Assembly: GCF_049116215.1 (NCBI RefSeq) | Contig: NZ_JAGDZB010000004.1 | Span: forward strand, 62,001-126,000 | Length of the DNA: 64,000 nucleotides | From: Shimia sp049116215 | Lineage (GTDB): Bacteria; Pseudomonadota; Alphaproteobacteria; Rhodobacterales; Rhodobacteraceae | Direction: 5' to 3' | In this document: one piece after another, positions 24,788-33,860 of the stretch | Numbering within the stretch: the first letter of the stretch is position 1 | Layout of the letters: every line of letters starts with the position of its first letter | Notes under the pieces: generated by a model | Databases searched by the model: none | Seen by the model: the letters and a program-made list of their open reading frames with translations, nothing else | Told to the model about the DNA's origin: nothing | Made by a program: the position numbers and the translations under genes

Positions 24788-25670
24788 GATCCTAGACATA
24801 CAAGGCCTCGTAAAAGATCGGGGCAAAACGCGCGTGTTGCATGGGGTGGACCTGACGGTTTCCTCTGGTGAACGGGTGGCGCTGCTCGGCCACAATGGTG
24901 CGGGCAAGTCCACACTGATCAAAACGGTGTTGGGCCTGACCAAACTGGGCAGTGGCAGTGTGAAAATCGCGGGCCACAAGCCTGGCAGCGGTGCGGCGCG
25001 GGCCGATACGGCGTTTCTGCCGGAGGCCGTTAGCTTTCACCCCGCTTTGACAGGGCGGGAACAACTGACCCTGTTTGCACGGCTTGCGGGGCAGAAGGCG
25101 GATATTGCCGGATTGCTGGAGCGTGTGGGGTTGGCGGATGCGCTGGACCGGCGCATTGGCACCTATTCCAAAGGCATGCGGCAACGGCTTGGTTTGGCGC
25201 AAGTGTTACTGGGCAAGCCCAAGCTGGCTTTGCTTGATGAGCCAACCAGCGGTTTGGACCCGATTTCGCGCCAAGACCTCTATGCCATCATTGATGAGCT
25301 GGCGGCGGGCGGCTGTGCCGTGCTGATCGCCAGCCACGCGCTAACCGAGGTGGAAGCACGCACGGATCGGATTGCGATCATGCGCAAAGGGCATCTGGTG
25401 GCGGATGACACGTTGGCAGGTTTGTCGGCCAAAGCGGGATTGCGCACCAAACTGCGGGTGCGGGCGACCTCCGACGCCGAAGCGCTGGTTCAAGTCACTG
25501 GCGGACGCCGAATGAATGGTGCGTCCGTGGAGATCGAGATTGATGCGGCAGGCAAGATGGAGATGCTCCAAAAAATCGCGGCCATGGGAGGCGCGGTTGC
25601 GGATGTGGACATCACACCGCCACGTCTTGAGGATCTCTATCGTCATTACGCCAAAGAGGAGTTGCACTGA
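24780..25670 (+). CDS. nosF: NosF, ABC ATPase for NosZ maturation
   Basis: 296-residue cytoplasmic ATPase. Walker A GHNGAGKS (37-44), signature YSKGMRQRLGLAQ and Walker B LALLDEPTSGLDP are all intact. With NosY and NosD it forms the ABC complex that provides sulfur or energy for CuZ assembly. Overlaps nosD by 8 bp and its stop shares a base with the nosY ATG, so stoichiometry is probably set by coupling. Confidence 0.96.
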   Translation: MDKILDIQGLVKDRGKTRVLHGVDLTVSSGERVALLGHNGAGKSTLIKTVLGLTKLGSGSVKIAGHKPGSGAARADTAFLPEAVSFHPALTGREQLTLFARLAGQKADIAGLLERVGLADALDRRIGTYSKGMRQRLGLAQVLLGKPKLALLDEPTSGLDPISRQDLYAIIDELAAGGCAVLIASHALTEVEARTDRIAIMRKGHLVADDTLAGLSAKAGLRTKLRVRATSDAEALVQVTGGRRMNGASVEIEIDAAGKMEMLQKIAAMGGAVADVDITPPRLEDLYRHYAKEELH

Positions 25671-26488
25671 TGCGGTTTCTGGCAATTGCACAGGCGGAGA
25701 TGCGCATTCTGGCGCGCAACCGCTGGTTATTCATGGCAACCCTGATCATGGTGCTGTTTGCGCTGGCGTTGACCTTCGCAGGCAGCGCCCCCACCGGCAC
25801 CTTGGGCGTGGATATGCTGACGGTCTCGGTGACCTCAATGACCACCTTGTCTGTCTATCTCGCCCCTCTATTGGCGTTGATGATGTCGTTTGATGCCGTA
25901 GCGGGTGATGCAGAGCGGGGGTCCCTGGGCTTGCTGCTCAGCTATCCGGCAGGGCGCGGCGAAATTCTGCTTGGGAAATTTACGGCACACCTTGCGGCGC
26001 TGACCATCGCCATGACCATTGGCTTTGGCACAGCGGGAGCCATCGCCGCCTATATGGGTGGCGCGGGGCAGGACAGCGTTCTGGCGCTCTTGCGGTTGAT
26101 TGGCACTTCGGTGTTGCTGGGCGGTGTGTTCCTGACGTTGGGCTATATGGTGTCTTCCTTGGCGAAATCCGCAACCGCGGCGGCGGGTATGGCCGCTGGG
26201 CTGTGGCTGATCTTTGTGGTGCTCTACGATCTGGGGTTGCTGGGCGCGGTGGTGATGGACAGTGGTGGTTGGTTCACCGAAACACTCTTCCCCTGGCTGA
26301 TGGTGGCCAATCCGGCGGATGCTTTCCGCCTGTGGAACATTGCCAGCTCTGAAAGCGTGGCGTTGGCCAGTGGCATGGTGGGCGCGGCCTCGGCCTTGCC
26401 AAGTTGGGCGGCTCCTTTGTCGTTGGCGATCTGGCCGCTCTTGGGCTTTGCCTTCGCCCGGCTGGCGTTCCGGAGGGTGGAACCATGA
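25670..26488 (+). CDS. nosY: NosY, ABC permease for NosZ maturation
   Basis: 272-residue membrane protein with about six hydrophobic helices, beginning MRFLAIAQAEMRILARNRW, the usual NosY/ABC-2 N-terminus. The DAVAGDAERGSLGLLLSYP segment is the conserved coupling region of these permeases. It is the membrane partner of NosF and NosD. Its TGA overlaps the nosL ATG. Confidence 0.95.
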   Translation: MRFLAIAQAEMRILARNRWLFMATLIMVLFALALTFAGSAPTGTLGVDMLTVSVTSMTTLSVYLAPLLALMMSFDAVAGDAERGSLGLLLSYPAGRGEILLGKFTAHLAALTIAMTIGFGTAGAIAAYMGGAGQDSVLALLRLIGTSVLLGGVFLTLGYMVSSLAKSATAAAGMAAGLWLIFVVLYDLGLLGAVVMDSGGWFTETLFPWLMVANPADAFRLWNIASSESVALASGMVGAASALPSWAAPLSLAIWPLLGFAFARLAFRRVEP

Positions 26489-27006
26489 GACTTGCGCTTG
26501 CCGCTGTGGCCCTGCTGGCGCTGGCCGCCTGCAAAGAAGAGGCTGCTGTAGCGCCACCCGACCCGGTGCCTTTGACTGAGGAGGCGTTGAGCTTCTTTTG
26601 TCAGATGAATGTGGCGGAGCATGGCGGCCCCAAAGGCCAGATCCATCTGGAGGGCTATCCCGCGCCGCTGTTCTTTGCGCAAACCCGCGACATGGTGGCC
26701 TATCTGAAAAGCCCGGAACGGGACGCCAAAATCATCGGTGTCTACGTGAGCGACATGGGCGTGGCGCCAAACTGGGAGCAGCCGGGAATCGAAAACTGGG
26801 TGCTCGCAGAGGGCGCACATTTTGTGGTTGGGGCCAAAGTGGCCGGTGGAATGGGCGCTCAGGAGGTGGTTCCGTTCAAAGAAGTGCAAGATGCGGCAAA
26901 TTTTGCGGCCCAATGGGGTGGGCAAATTATGTCATTGGATGCTATTCCCACCGAAGCAGTCCTTGGACCGATAGATTTAGATCAGACGTTGGAGACCCCG
27001 TCATGA
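26485..27006 (+). CDS. nosL: NosL, copper-chaperone lipoprotein
   Basis: 173 residues from ATG 26485, which overlaps the nosY stop. MRLALAAVALLALAAC is a lipoprotein signal with the acylated Cys at residue 16. A CQM motif (FFCQMNVAEHGGPKGQIHL) corresponds to the Cu(I)-binding Met/Cys region of NosL. It delivers copper to apo-NosZ in the periplasm. Its stop overlaps the nosX ATG. A longer reading to the left is only the nosY coding region in another frame. Confidence 0.94.
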   Translation: MRLALAAVALLALAACKEEAAVAPPDPVPLTEEALSFFCQMNVAEHGGPKGQIHLEGYPAPLFFAQTRDMVAYLKSPERDAKIIGVYVSDMGVAPNWEQPGIENWVLAEGAHFVVGAKVAGGMGAQEVVPFKEVQDAANFAAQWGGQIMSLDAIPTEAVLGPIDLDQTLETPS

Positions 27007-27896
27007 CCCGTTTGAACCGCCGCCGTTTTCTGACCATTGCCGCCGCCAGCGCCGCTGTGCCTGCGGGTATGGCTATGGCCGCAACCGAAACCGCCACTTG
27101 GTCCGGCATCGCGCTGGGCGCACCGGCGCAGATGAAGATTGCAGGTATGAGCGCCTCTGAGGCGGCGCCAATCTTTGCGGCAGTGGAAGCTGAGCTGTCC
27201 CGTCTGGAAGGCATCTTCTCCCTGTACCGTGACAGCGCGCTGACCACGCTGAACCGTGACGGTATTCTGAGCGCACCAGCGCCGGAATTGCTGGAAGTGC
27301 TGAGCCTGAGCGACAGCATCAACAAAGCCAGCGGTGGCGCGTTTGACCCATCCGTCCAGCCGCTGTGGTTGGCCAAAGGTGGCAAAGGTGATGTCTCCAA
27401 CGCGCAAGGCCTCGTGGGCTGGCAGAACGTCCAGTTCGACACCGCAGCGGTGAAGTTTGACACAGACGGCATGGCGTTGACTCTGAACGGTATCGCGCAG
27501 GGCTACGTGACCGACCGCGTTGTAGCGCTGATGAAAGACGCAGGCCTGACCAATGTGCTGATGGACATGGGCGAAGTGGCCGCGCTGGGCAGTAAAGCGG
27601 ATGGCTCTGGCTGGAAAGCCGGTGTGGCCACCCCGGAAGGCGACATTGTCGCGCGCGTGACCTTGACCGACCGTGCGCTGGCAACCTCCGCGCCATCGGC
27701 CACCGTGCTGTCCGGCACCGAAGGTCACATCTTCCTGCCAAATGGCGCCGCAAGCGTTCAGGCGCTGGCCTCTGTGTCCGCTCCTAAGGCGGCTGTGGCG
27801 GACGCGCTGTCCACCGCGCTGTGTCTGATGGACAAGGCCGCTGGCCGCGCGATGGTGGATCAGTTTGCCGGTGCGCGCATCGAAGCGCTGGCCTAA
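27003..27896 (+). CDS. nosX: NosX, ApbE-type FMN transferase for NosR
   Basis: 297-residue periplasmic flavin transferase. The Tat signal NRRRFLTIAAASAAVPAG starts at ATG 27003. The catalytic region shows LMDMGEVAALGSKADGSGW, as in ApbE/NosX proteins, which attach FMN covalently to the SGAT site of NosR. The gene is the last of the operon, overlapping nosL by 4 bp and followed by a strong terminator. Confidence 0.94.
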   Translation: MTRLNRRRFLTIAAASAAVPAGMAMAATETATWSGIALGAPAQMKIAGMSASEAAPIFAAVEAELSRLEGIFSLYRDSALTTLNRDGILSAPAPELLEVLSLSDSINKASGGAFDPSVQPLWLAKGGKGDVSNAQGLVGWQNVQFDTAAVKFDTDGMALTLNGIAQGYVTDRVVALMKDAGLTNVLMDMGEVAALGSKADGSGWKAGVATPEGDIVARVTLTDRALATSAPSATVLSGTEGHIFLPNGAASVQALASVSAPKAAVADALSTALCLMDKAAGRAMVDQFAGARIEALA

Positions 27897-27926
27897 ACCA
27901 CAGGGCATTAGGCCCCAAAAATTGAG

Positions 27927-27957
27927 CCTCTCGCACCGATGTGCGAGAGGTTTTTTT
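27927..27957 (+). terminator. Intrinsic terminator of the nos operon
   Basis: CCTCTCGCAC (27927-27936), loop CGAT and GTGCGAGAGG (27941-27950) give a perfect 10-bp stem followed by seven T. It sits 31 bp after the nosX stop: a textbook rho-independent terminator. Confidence 0.93.
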
Positions 27958-28214
27958 GTGCCTGCTTAAGTGGTCAGATCTGGCGGAGTTATCGCTATGG
28001 GCGTGATTGGACTGGTTTTGTTTTTTGGGCCGTTTAACCATATTTCATGGATCCAATATCTGAAAGCCATGGTTAAGTCACTTGATGGAAAGGGTAAAAT
28101 TTACCAATTCACCAATTGGAATGCGGAGTCTTCTGGGATGTAAGCGTTCTGTTAATGATAATTTTTCTAGATTGGTATCGGAATTCTATACCAGGAACGA
28201 AGGTACTATTAACG

Positions 28215-29690
28215 ATGACTACTACTTTGACTGCCGCCGTGACGCACTTTGGATTGGATGGCAAAGACGGGGACACGCTCGCGCGGGCCGGCGTCAAAGT
28301 GACCAAATGGTTGGACGAAGTTCTGGACCATTTTTATGACTATGCATCAGCGCAGGAAGAGGCAGCGGGCTTTTTTACGTCAGAGGAAATGCTGACGCAC
28401 GCTCGCAGGCAGCAGAAAAAACACTGGGCAAAATTGCTGACTGGGCAGTTTGATGACGAGTTCGCGGCGGCGGCAAAGACCATTGGGGAGGTGCATTTCC
28501 GCATTGAGTTGCCGTTTGAGCTCTATTTGGCGGGCTACTCCCGGGCGACCTCTTTCATTCAGACGTTGCTGATCGAACGCAGTGGCAAGTTCCTTGGTCC
28601 GGTTGGCAAGGCGCAGCTGGCCCAGCAGCTTTCGGCGCTGAACCGGGCGTTCACGCTGGATATGAACCAGGTGATTGATGCCTATTTTAATGCGCAGCAG
28701 GCGGAGCAGGCGCGGGCGTTCAAATATCTCCAGGATGGGATGCAGCGCATGGCGCATAAAGATCTGTCTCAGGAGATCCCCGGGCCGGACAGCAGCGATT
28801 TCCCTGCGCGGTATGATGAGATGCGCAAGGGCTTCAACCAGTTGCAAAATGACATGGGCGCGGTGATGCACACCATTCGAAACGCCACGGATGATCTTGA
28901 TTTGACCGCCGCAGAAGTCAACTCCGGTGCGGACGATCTGGCGCGGCGCACGGAAACACAGGCGGCGACGCTGGAGCAGACGGCGCACTCTGTGGAGGAA
29001 ATCACCAAGAGTGTGCAGTCCTCATCCAACGCCACACGGAAAACCGATGACATGATGTCCCAAACCCATCAGAAGGCGCAAACCGGGCAAGATGTGATGC
29101 GGGAAACTGAGGCCAAGATGCGCGAGATTGCCGAATCCTCGGCGCAGATTTCCCAGATCACCGATGTGATTGATGAGATTGCCTTCCAGACCAACCTTTT
29201 GGCGCTCAATGCCGGGGTTGAAGCCGCGCGGGCAGGGGACGCGGGGCGTGGTTTTGCGGTTGTCGCCTCAGAAGTGCGCGGGTTGGCGCAGCGGGCTGCG
29301 GACTCGGCGGCGGAAATCAGTGAGTTGATAAAAGCCTCCTCCGATCTGGTGGAGAATGGCGTGGAAATGGTGGATCAGGCCGGACGGGTGCTGGGCGATA
29401 TCGTGAAAAAGGTGGAGTCGGTTGCCGGGTTGACGTCACAGGTGGCGCATTCCTCTAAGGAGCAGTCTGACGGGTTGAGCCAAATCTCCAGCAGCCTGTC
29501 GCAACTTGACAATGTGACCCAGCAAAACGCTGCCATGGTGGAGCAAACCGCCGCGGCCGTGGGTTCGATGCAGCGGGATACGACCTCCATGGCACATCTG
29601 GTGGGGGAATTTGCCTTGGCAGAAGCCTCAGACGAGGCGGCCCGTGCAGGTGGCGCGGGGCAGGAAGACGCTGACCGGGTTGCCGCCTAA
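28215..29690 (+). CDS. Globin-coupled chemotaxis transducer (soluble MCP)
   Basis: 491 residues from ATG 28215; the open frame extends further left but that stretch is A/T-rich and not protein-like. Residues 10-165 are a protoglobin-type sensor with a candidate proximal heme His94 in GEVHFRIELPFELYLAGYSR. The remainder is a methyl-accepting signalling domain with the conserved hairpin ITDVIDEIAFQTNLLALNAG and EAARAGDAGRGFAVVASEVR. No membrane helix, so it is cytoplasmic. Globin-coupled sensors bind O2 (or NO, CO) and steer aerotaxis. The position just after the nos operon suggests movement relative to oxygen during N2O respiration. An inverted repeat GGTAT/ATACC (28174-28192) lies just upstream. 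Confidence 0.88.
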   Translation: MTTTLTAAVTHFGLDGKDGDTLARAGVKVTKWLDEVLDHFYDYASAQEEAAGFFTSEEMLTHARRQQKKHWAKLLTGQFDDEFAAAAKTIGEVHFRIELPFELYLAGYSRATSFIQTLLIERSGKFLGPVGKAQLAQQLSALNRAFTLDMNQVIDAYFNAQQAEQARAFKYLQDGMQRMAHKDLSQEIPGPDSSDFPARYDEMRKGFNQLQNDMGAVMHTIRNATDDLDLTAAEVNSGADDLARRTETQAATLEQTAHSVEEITKSVQSSSNATRKTDDMMSQTHQKAQTGQDVMRETEAKMREIAESSAQISQITDVIDEIAFQTNLLALNAGVEAARAGDAGRGFAVVASEVRGLAQRAADSAAEISELIKASSDLVENGVEMVDQAGRVLGDIVKKVESVAGLTSQVAHSSKEQSDGLSQISSSLSQLDNVTQQNAAMVEQTAAAVGSMQRDTTSMAHLVGEFALAEASDEAARAGGAGQEDADRVAA

Positions 29691-29785
29691 CCCAGCGAGA
29701 GGCATGGATGTTTGAGGGTCGGGGCGCTGTGCGGTCCGGCCTTTTTCATTTTGGCTGCGACTTTTTCTCACTTTGTTGATCCGGC

Positions 29786-29799
29786 TTGGTTTTGGTCAA
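29786..29799 (+). promoter_or_regulatory. Possible FNR/NnrR-type box upstream of nnrS
   Basis: TTGGT-TTTG-GTCAA lies 60 bp before the nnrS ATG. It keeps the spacing and right half of an FNR-type box, but the left half differs from TTGAT. Similar NnrR-like boxes precede nnrS in other denitrifiers. A weaker call than the nos box. Confidence 0.4.
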
Positions 29800-29858
29800 G
29801 TGCGCCTAAGGTTTCCCGACTTACCTTAGCCGGGAGCAGGTAATTTATCAGGTGACTC

Positions 29859-31043
29859 ATGTCCGCGCTTTATCGTGTCTTCTCAGAAGGTTTTCGAGTT
29901 TTTTTCGTCGCCGCCGGCGTGTTTGGCGCCGGGGCTGGGTTGCTTTGGACCTTGTCCTTGGCGGCAGGGGGGGCAGGGCTGGACGCGCTAGAGATGGCGC
30001 CAAGCCAGTGGCACGCCCATGAGATGATATTCGGCTACGGTGCGGCAGCGATTGGCGGGTTTTTCCTCACTGCGGTGCCCAATTGGACCGGCGCAAAAGG
30101 CGCGCGGATCGGGTTTATTGCCGGTGTCTTTGGCCTGTGGCTGATCGGGCGTATTGCTCTGTGGCCACTGGGTGTGGTGCCCCCAGTGACCGCGATGGTG
30201 GCAGATTTGGTGTTTGTGCCTGTTTTGGCGTGGAAAATCCTGAGCCAACTGCTGAAGCGGCCCAAACCGCAGAACATGATACTGTTGTCGATGTTGGTGG
30301 CGCTCTGGGTGAGCAACCTGTTGGTGCATCTGGAATGGACTGGTCTGACCGATGACACCGCGCGTCAGGGGATCAACGGAGGGCTGCTGACCTTGGTTGG
30401 CTTGATTGGCGTGTTGGGCGGTCGGGTCACCCCGGCATTCACCCGCAACGCCATGAAGCGGGTGGAGGTGCCGGAGGCGGATTGGCCCAAAACGCCAGAC
30501 ATCCTCAACAAAGCGTCAATTGTGACCTCGCTTGTGCTGCCCTGGGCGGCGATGAGCGGCAGTTATGTGTTGCTGGCCTGTGTCGCTTTGGTGGCCGGGG
30601 CGGCGCAATTGTTGCGCTTGAGCGGGTGGAAAAGCCTGTGGACCACAAGCCAGCCCATTTTGTGGTCACTGCACATCAGCATGGGGTTTCTGGCGCTTGG
30701 CCTAATCCTTTGGGGGCTGTCTGGATTTGGCATTGGGCAGGAACTGGCAGCCATTCACGTGCTGGGCATCGGCTGTGTTGGGGGCATGACGCTGGCGGTG
30801 ATGAGCCGCGCCGCTCTGGGGCACACCGGGCGGGCGCTGATTGCGCCAAAGCCAGTGGTGTGGGCTTACGGCGCCATGGCCGCTGCTGCGTTGATGCGTT
30901 GGGTCGGGCAGAGCGCCTTGATCGCGGTGTATGATTTCACGCTGATGCTGGCCGGGGGGCTTTGGGTGGCGGCGATGGTGCTGTTCCTGATCGCGATTTT
31001 CCCAATGTCTGTGGCCCCCCGCGTGGACAGGAAAGGCGCTTAG
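29859..31043 (+). CDS. nnrS: NnrS family heme-copper membrane protein
   Basis: 394 residues with about 12 hydrophobic helices. The N-terminal SQWHAHEMIFGYGAAAIGGF carries the conserved His residues of NnrS, and a later LAAIHVLGIGCVGGMTLAVMSR segment matches the family. NnrS binds heme and copper and relieves nitrosative stress; it is usually under NnrR or FNR control next to denitrification genes. This fits the nos cluster 2 kb upstream. Its TAG shares bases with the stop of the convergent dehydrogenase gene. Confidence 0.9.
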   Translation: MSALYRVFSEGFRVFFVAAGVFGAGAGLLWTLSLAAGGAGLDALEMAPSQWHAHEMIFGYGAAAIGGFFLTAVPNWTGAKGARIGFIAGVFGLWLIGRIALWPLGVVPPVTAMVADLVFVPVLAWKILSQLLKRPKPQNMILLSMLVALWVSNLLVHLEWTGLTDDTARQGINGGLLTLVGLIGVLGGRVTPAFTRNAMKRVEVPEADWPKTPDILNKASIVTSLVLPWAAMSGSYVLLACVALVAGAAQLLRLSGWKSLWTTSQPILWSLHISMGFLALGLILWGLSGFGIGQELAAIHVLGIGCVGGMTLAVMSRAALGHTGRALIAPKPVVWAYGAMAAAALMRWVGQSALIAVYDFTLMLAGGLWVAAMVLFLIAIFPMSVAPRVDRKGA

Positions 31044-31876
31044 GCCTTTTTGCTATCGTCCACGATGGTCATTTTTGCCAAGCCACTTTCGCCCAGGGGA
31101 ATGGTGGCAAACGGCCCACCAATGGTCATCTGTGCCAGATCGGATGGGTCGGCTGGCGGCGCGTCCGCAAGGATGGCCTCGGCAAACTGCTCCGCGTTGT
31201 CTTTTGGTTTGTAGCCGATGTGGCCAGCGCCGGTGTTGTGCACCGGGGCGCGGTCGTTGTTGGAAATGCCATAGACAATTGAAAAGCCAACGGTTTGCGC
31301 GGTGATCGCGGCGGTGACCATGCGGATCAGATCCTCATAGCTGAGCCATGTGGAGAGCGAACGCGGGGCCACAACCTGTGCGCAGGAGAAAATCCGCATG
31401 TGCACGCTTTCCACGCCGCGTTTGTCCCAATACATACGGCCGAGATCTTCGGCAAAGCACTTGGCAAGGCCATAGAACGTGTCCGGGCGGTGCGGTGCGT
31501 CGATGCCGATATTGTCGGCGATCTTGTGCATGCCCACGGCGTGTACGGAGCTGGCATAGACCACCCGTTTCACACCATTGCGGTGGGCGGCTTCCCATAC
31601 GTTATGTGCACCAATGATGTTGGGGCCAAGGATCTCTTCAAACGGGGCCTCGTCGCCAATGGCGCCAAAATGCACCACCATGTCCGCGTCTTTCAACACC
31701 TCGATCATGGCATCCAGATCGGCCAGATCGGCCTGCACGTAGCGTTCTCCCGGATAGAGCGTGCCAACGTCCTCAGCGATGTCGGTGGAGACCAGTTCAT
31801 CTGCCAGTGTGGTCAGTGGCTCGCGCAGGTAAGAGCCAAGGCGGCCAGCGGCGCCGGTGAGGACAAGTTTCTTCAT
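31040..31876 (-). CDS. NAD-dependent epimerase/dehydratase family, uronate dehydrogenase-like
   Basis: 278-residue short-chain oxidoreductase with the Rossmann motif TGAAGRLGSYL at the N-terminus, DLADL for adenine contact and the YGLAK catalytic Tyr-x3-Lys. The overall sequence (VVYASSVHAVGMH, then DTFYGLAKCFAED) resembles uronate dehydrogenases that oxidise galacturonate or glucuronate to aldarolactones. It is the last gene of a minus-strand catabolic operon and follows the HpaI-type aldolase by 2 bp. The specific sugar is not established. Confidence 0.82.
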   Translation of the reverse strand: MKKLVLTGAAGRLGSYLREPLTTLADELVSTDIAEDVGTLYPGERYVQADLADLDAMIEVLKDADMVVHFGAIGDEAPFEEILGPNIIGAHNVWEAAHRNGVKRVVYASSVHAVGMHKIADNIGIDAPHRPDTFYGLAKCFAEDLGRMYWDKRGVESVHMRIFSCAQVVAPRSLSTWLSYEDLIRMVTAAITAQTVGFSIVYGISNNDRAPVHNTGAGHIGYKPKDNAEQFAEAILADAPPADPSDLAQMTIGGPFATIPLGESGLAKMTIVDDSKKA

Positions 31877-31878
31877 GG

Positions 31879-32643
31879 TCAGGGGGCTTTCATGTCTTCA
31901 AGCAGGGTATCTGCGGCTTTGGCCAGAAGACCGGCATCCGAGCCACAGGCAACAAAAGTGAAACCCGCGCCCAACAGGCGGCGGGCAAAGGCCACGTCAC
32001 GCACTAGGGTGCCAACGGGAGTTTTCTTGGAAATCAGCCGCATGGCGGCGGGCAGGATTTTGGCCCAAACTTCGTCGTGCATGGCGTTGCCGAGGTAGCC
32101 CATGTCTGCGGCGATGTCGGCGGGTCCAAAGAACACACCATCGACGCCCTCGGTGGTGGCAATGGCTTCGACGTTTTCCAGTGCTTGCAGGGACTCGACT
32201 TGCACCAGCACGGCGGTCTGTTCGTCCACGGTTGCGGTGTAGTCTTTGTGGCGGCCAAAGCTTGTGGCGCGCGTGGTGCCGCCATAGCCGCGGATGCCTT
32301 TCGGCGGGTAGCGCGTGGCGGCGACCGCGGCGGCGGCTTCCTCAGCGTTTTGTACCATCGGGAACAGCAGCCCCGGCGCGCCCATGTCCATCAGCCGTTT
32401 GATCTTCACTGGGTCGGTCCAATCCGGGCGCACAATGGCGGTGCTGTCATAGCCTTTGATGACCTGCAATTGTGCCTGCACATCAGGTAGCTCACCCGCG
32501 CCGTGTTCCATGTCCAAAAGCAGCCAGTCATACCCTGCACCTGCGACGACTTCTGTGGTCAGCGGGTCGCCAAGAGAGACCCAGAGGCCAATTTGCTGCT
32601 TGCCATCACGGATTGCGGATAGGAACGGGTTTGTTTGCACCAT
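31879..32643 (-). CDS. HpcH/HpaI family class II aldolase
   Basis: 254-residue metal-dependent aldolase. LDMEHGAGELPD and MGAPGLLFPMVQNAEEA carry the catalytic and metal-binding residues of this family, with GVFFGPADIAADMG as a second conserved stretch. These enzymes cleave 4-hydroxy-2-oxo acids, for example 5-keto-4-deoxy-glucarate to pyruvate and tartronate semialdehyde. Next to a uronate dehydrogenase-like gene, a sugar-acid substrate is likely. Its start overlaps the stop of the FAD oxidoreductase. Confidence 0.87.
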   Translation of the reverse strand: MVQTNPFLSAIRDGKQQIGLWVSLGDPLTTEVVAGAGYDWLLLDMEHGAGELPDVQAQLQVIKGYDSTAIVRPDWTDPVKIKRLMDMGAPGLLFPMVQNAEEAAAAVAATRYPPKGIRGYGGTTRATSFGRHKDYTATVDEQTAVLVQVESLQALENVEAIATTEGVDGVFFGPADIAADMGYLGNAMHDEVWAKILPAAMRLISKKTPVGTLVRDVAFARRLLGAGFTFVACGSDAGLLAKAADTLLEDMKAP

Positions 32644-33860
32644 CAGATTACGGCTTTCTCAACTATTGGGTCATTGTTGAGGACACGTTCAAACGTAAAA
32701 GGCGTCATGTCTAGGGTGCGGAATTCCCCGTAGGTTAAAAGTTCGGCCACGGCGCGGCCCATGGCGGGGCTTTGTTGCAGCCCGTGACCGGAGAATCCGT
32801 TTTGGAAGATGAAGTTGGTGATGTCCGGGTGGGCACCCAAAATCGCGTTTTGATCCAGGGTGTTATAGGCATAGTGTCCGGCCCACTCCGCCCCGACTTT
32901 GATGGCTTCAAACTGCGGAATGCGGGTGGCGATAATGGGCCAGACGTGATCCTGCCAGCGGTTGTGATCCATGTGGAAATCATCAAACGCCACGGCTGGG
33001 TCCGGATCGGGGGCGGCGCCTGCGAGGTAGGTGGCGGGGCCATCTTGGCGGACGTGCACACCGGAGGGGTCAATCGTCAGCGGCAGGTCCATTGGCAGAG
33101 GCTGTTCCGCGGAGAAAATCCAGGTGAAGCGCTTGCGGGGTTCCACGGGCATGTGGATGCCTGCCATTTCTGAGGTGCGCGCAGCGCGCGGACCAGAGGC
33201 GTTCACCACCTGACCGCAGTTTACCACATCGCCGGAGGCCAAGGTGACCGAGGTGACCTTGCCGCCGTCTCGCGCCATGGCGACCACTTCGCCTTGCACA
33301 TATTCCACACCGCGTTCGCGGGCGGAGCGGCGGAACCAGTCAAACACCACGCCGCCGTCCCAATAACCTTCGTCTTTGGTGTTGATCGAACCCAGCAGGA
33401 TGTCGTCCACATTGTAGAACGGATAGCGGGCAGCGATTTCGGCGGCGGTCAGCAGTTCGGTTTCGGCCCCGGCAGCAAGTTGCACCTTTTGGTTGTCGCG
33501 CAGGGTTTGGGCAAAGTCCTCGTTGTCCGCCAAATAGAGGTAGCCGTAGTTCTGAATATCCAACTCCGGCACGCGGTCATCTCCGCCCATATGCTTGCGC
33601 AGGTTTTTTACAAAATCGGCGGCGAACTGAGAGATCTGGACGTTCAGCTGATTGGAAAACTGCTGTCGCATACAGGAGTTGGTGTGGGCGGTGGAGCTGA
33701 ACTCGTAAGTCGGGTCTTTCTCAACCACCAGAACCGAGCCGCTAAAATCCGGATTGTCGGACAAAAACCACGCGGTGGAGGATCCCATAATCGCCCCGCC
33801 GATGATTACCACGTCGTAAGATGTTTTGGTTGGCTTGGTGGCCATTGCGCCTGCTGCCAT
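32643..33860 (-). CDS. FAD-dependent oxidoreductase, DAO/sarcosine oxidase type
   Basis: 405 residues. The dinucleotide-binding motif VVIIGGAIMGSSTAWFL near the N-terminus and VVEKDPTYEFSS place it in the D-amino acid oxidase/glycine oxidase family, which oxidises secondary or primary amines. The C-terminal HGLQQSPAMGRAVAELL is the usual FAD-contacting end. The ATG at 33860 overlaps the hyuB stop (TAATG); an ATG five codons later is possible. The operon context suggests oxidation of an amino-acid-like intermediate released by HyuAB, which is inference. Confidence 0.85.
   Translation of the reverse strand: MAAGAMATKPTKTSYDVVIIGGAIMGSSTAWFLSDNPDFSGSVLVVEKDPTYEFSSTAHTNSCMRQQFSNQLNVQISQFAADFVKNLRKHMGGDDRVPELDIQNYGYLYLADNEDFAQTLRDNQKVQLAAGAETELLTAAEIAARYPFYNVDDILLGSINTKDEGYWDGGVVFDWFRRSARERGVEYVQGEVVAMARDGGKVTSVTLASGDVVNCGQVVNASGPRAARTSEMAGIHMPVEPRKRFTWIFSAEQPLPMDLPLTIDPSGVHVRQDGPATYLAGAAPDPDPAVAFDDFHMDHNRWQDHVWPIIATRIPQFEAIKVGAEWAGHYAYNTLDQNAILGAHPDITNFIFQNGFSGHGLQQSPAMGRAVAELLTYGEFRTLDMTPFTFERVLNNDPIVEKAVI

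Noticed and set aside
29776..29799. TTGAT at 29776 as the left half of an FNR box with GTCAA at 29795
   Set aside because: The spacer would be 14 bases instead of 4; the TTGGT-N4-GTCAA alignment fits better and was listed with low confidence.
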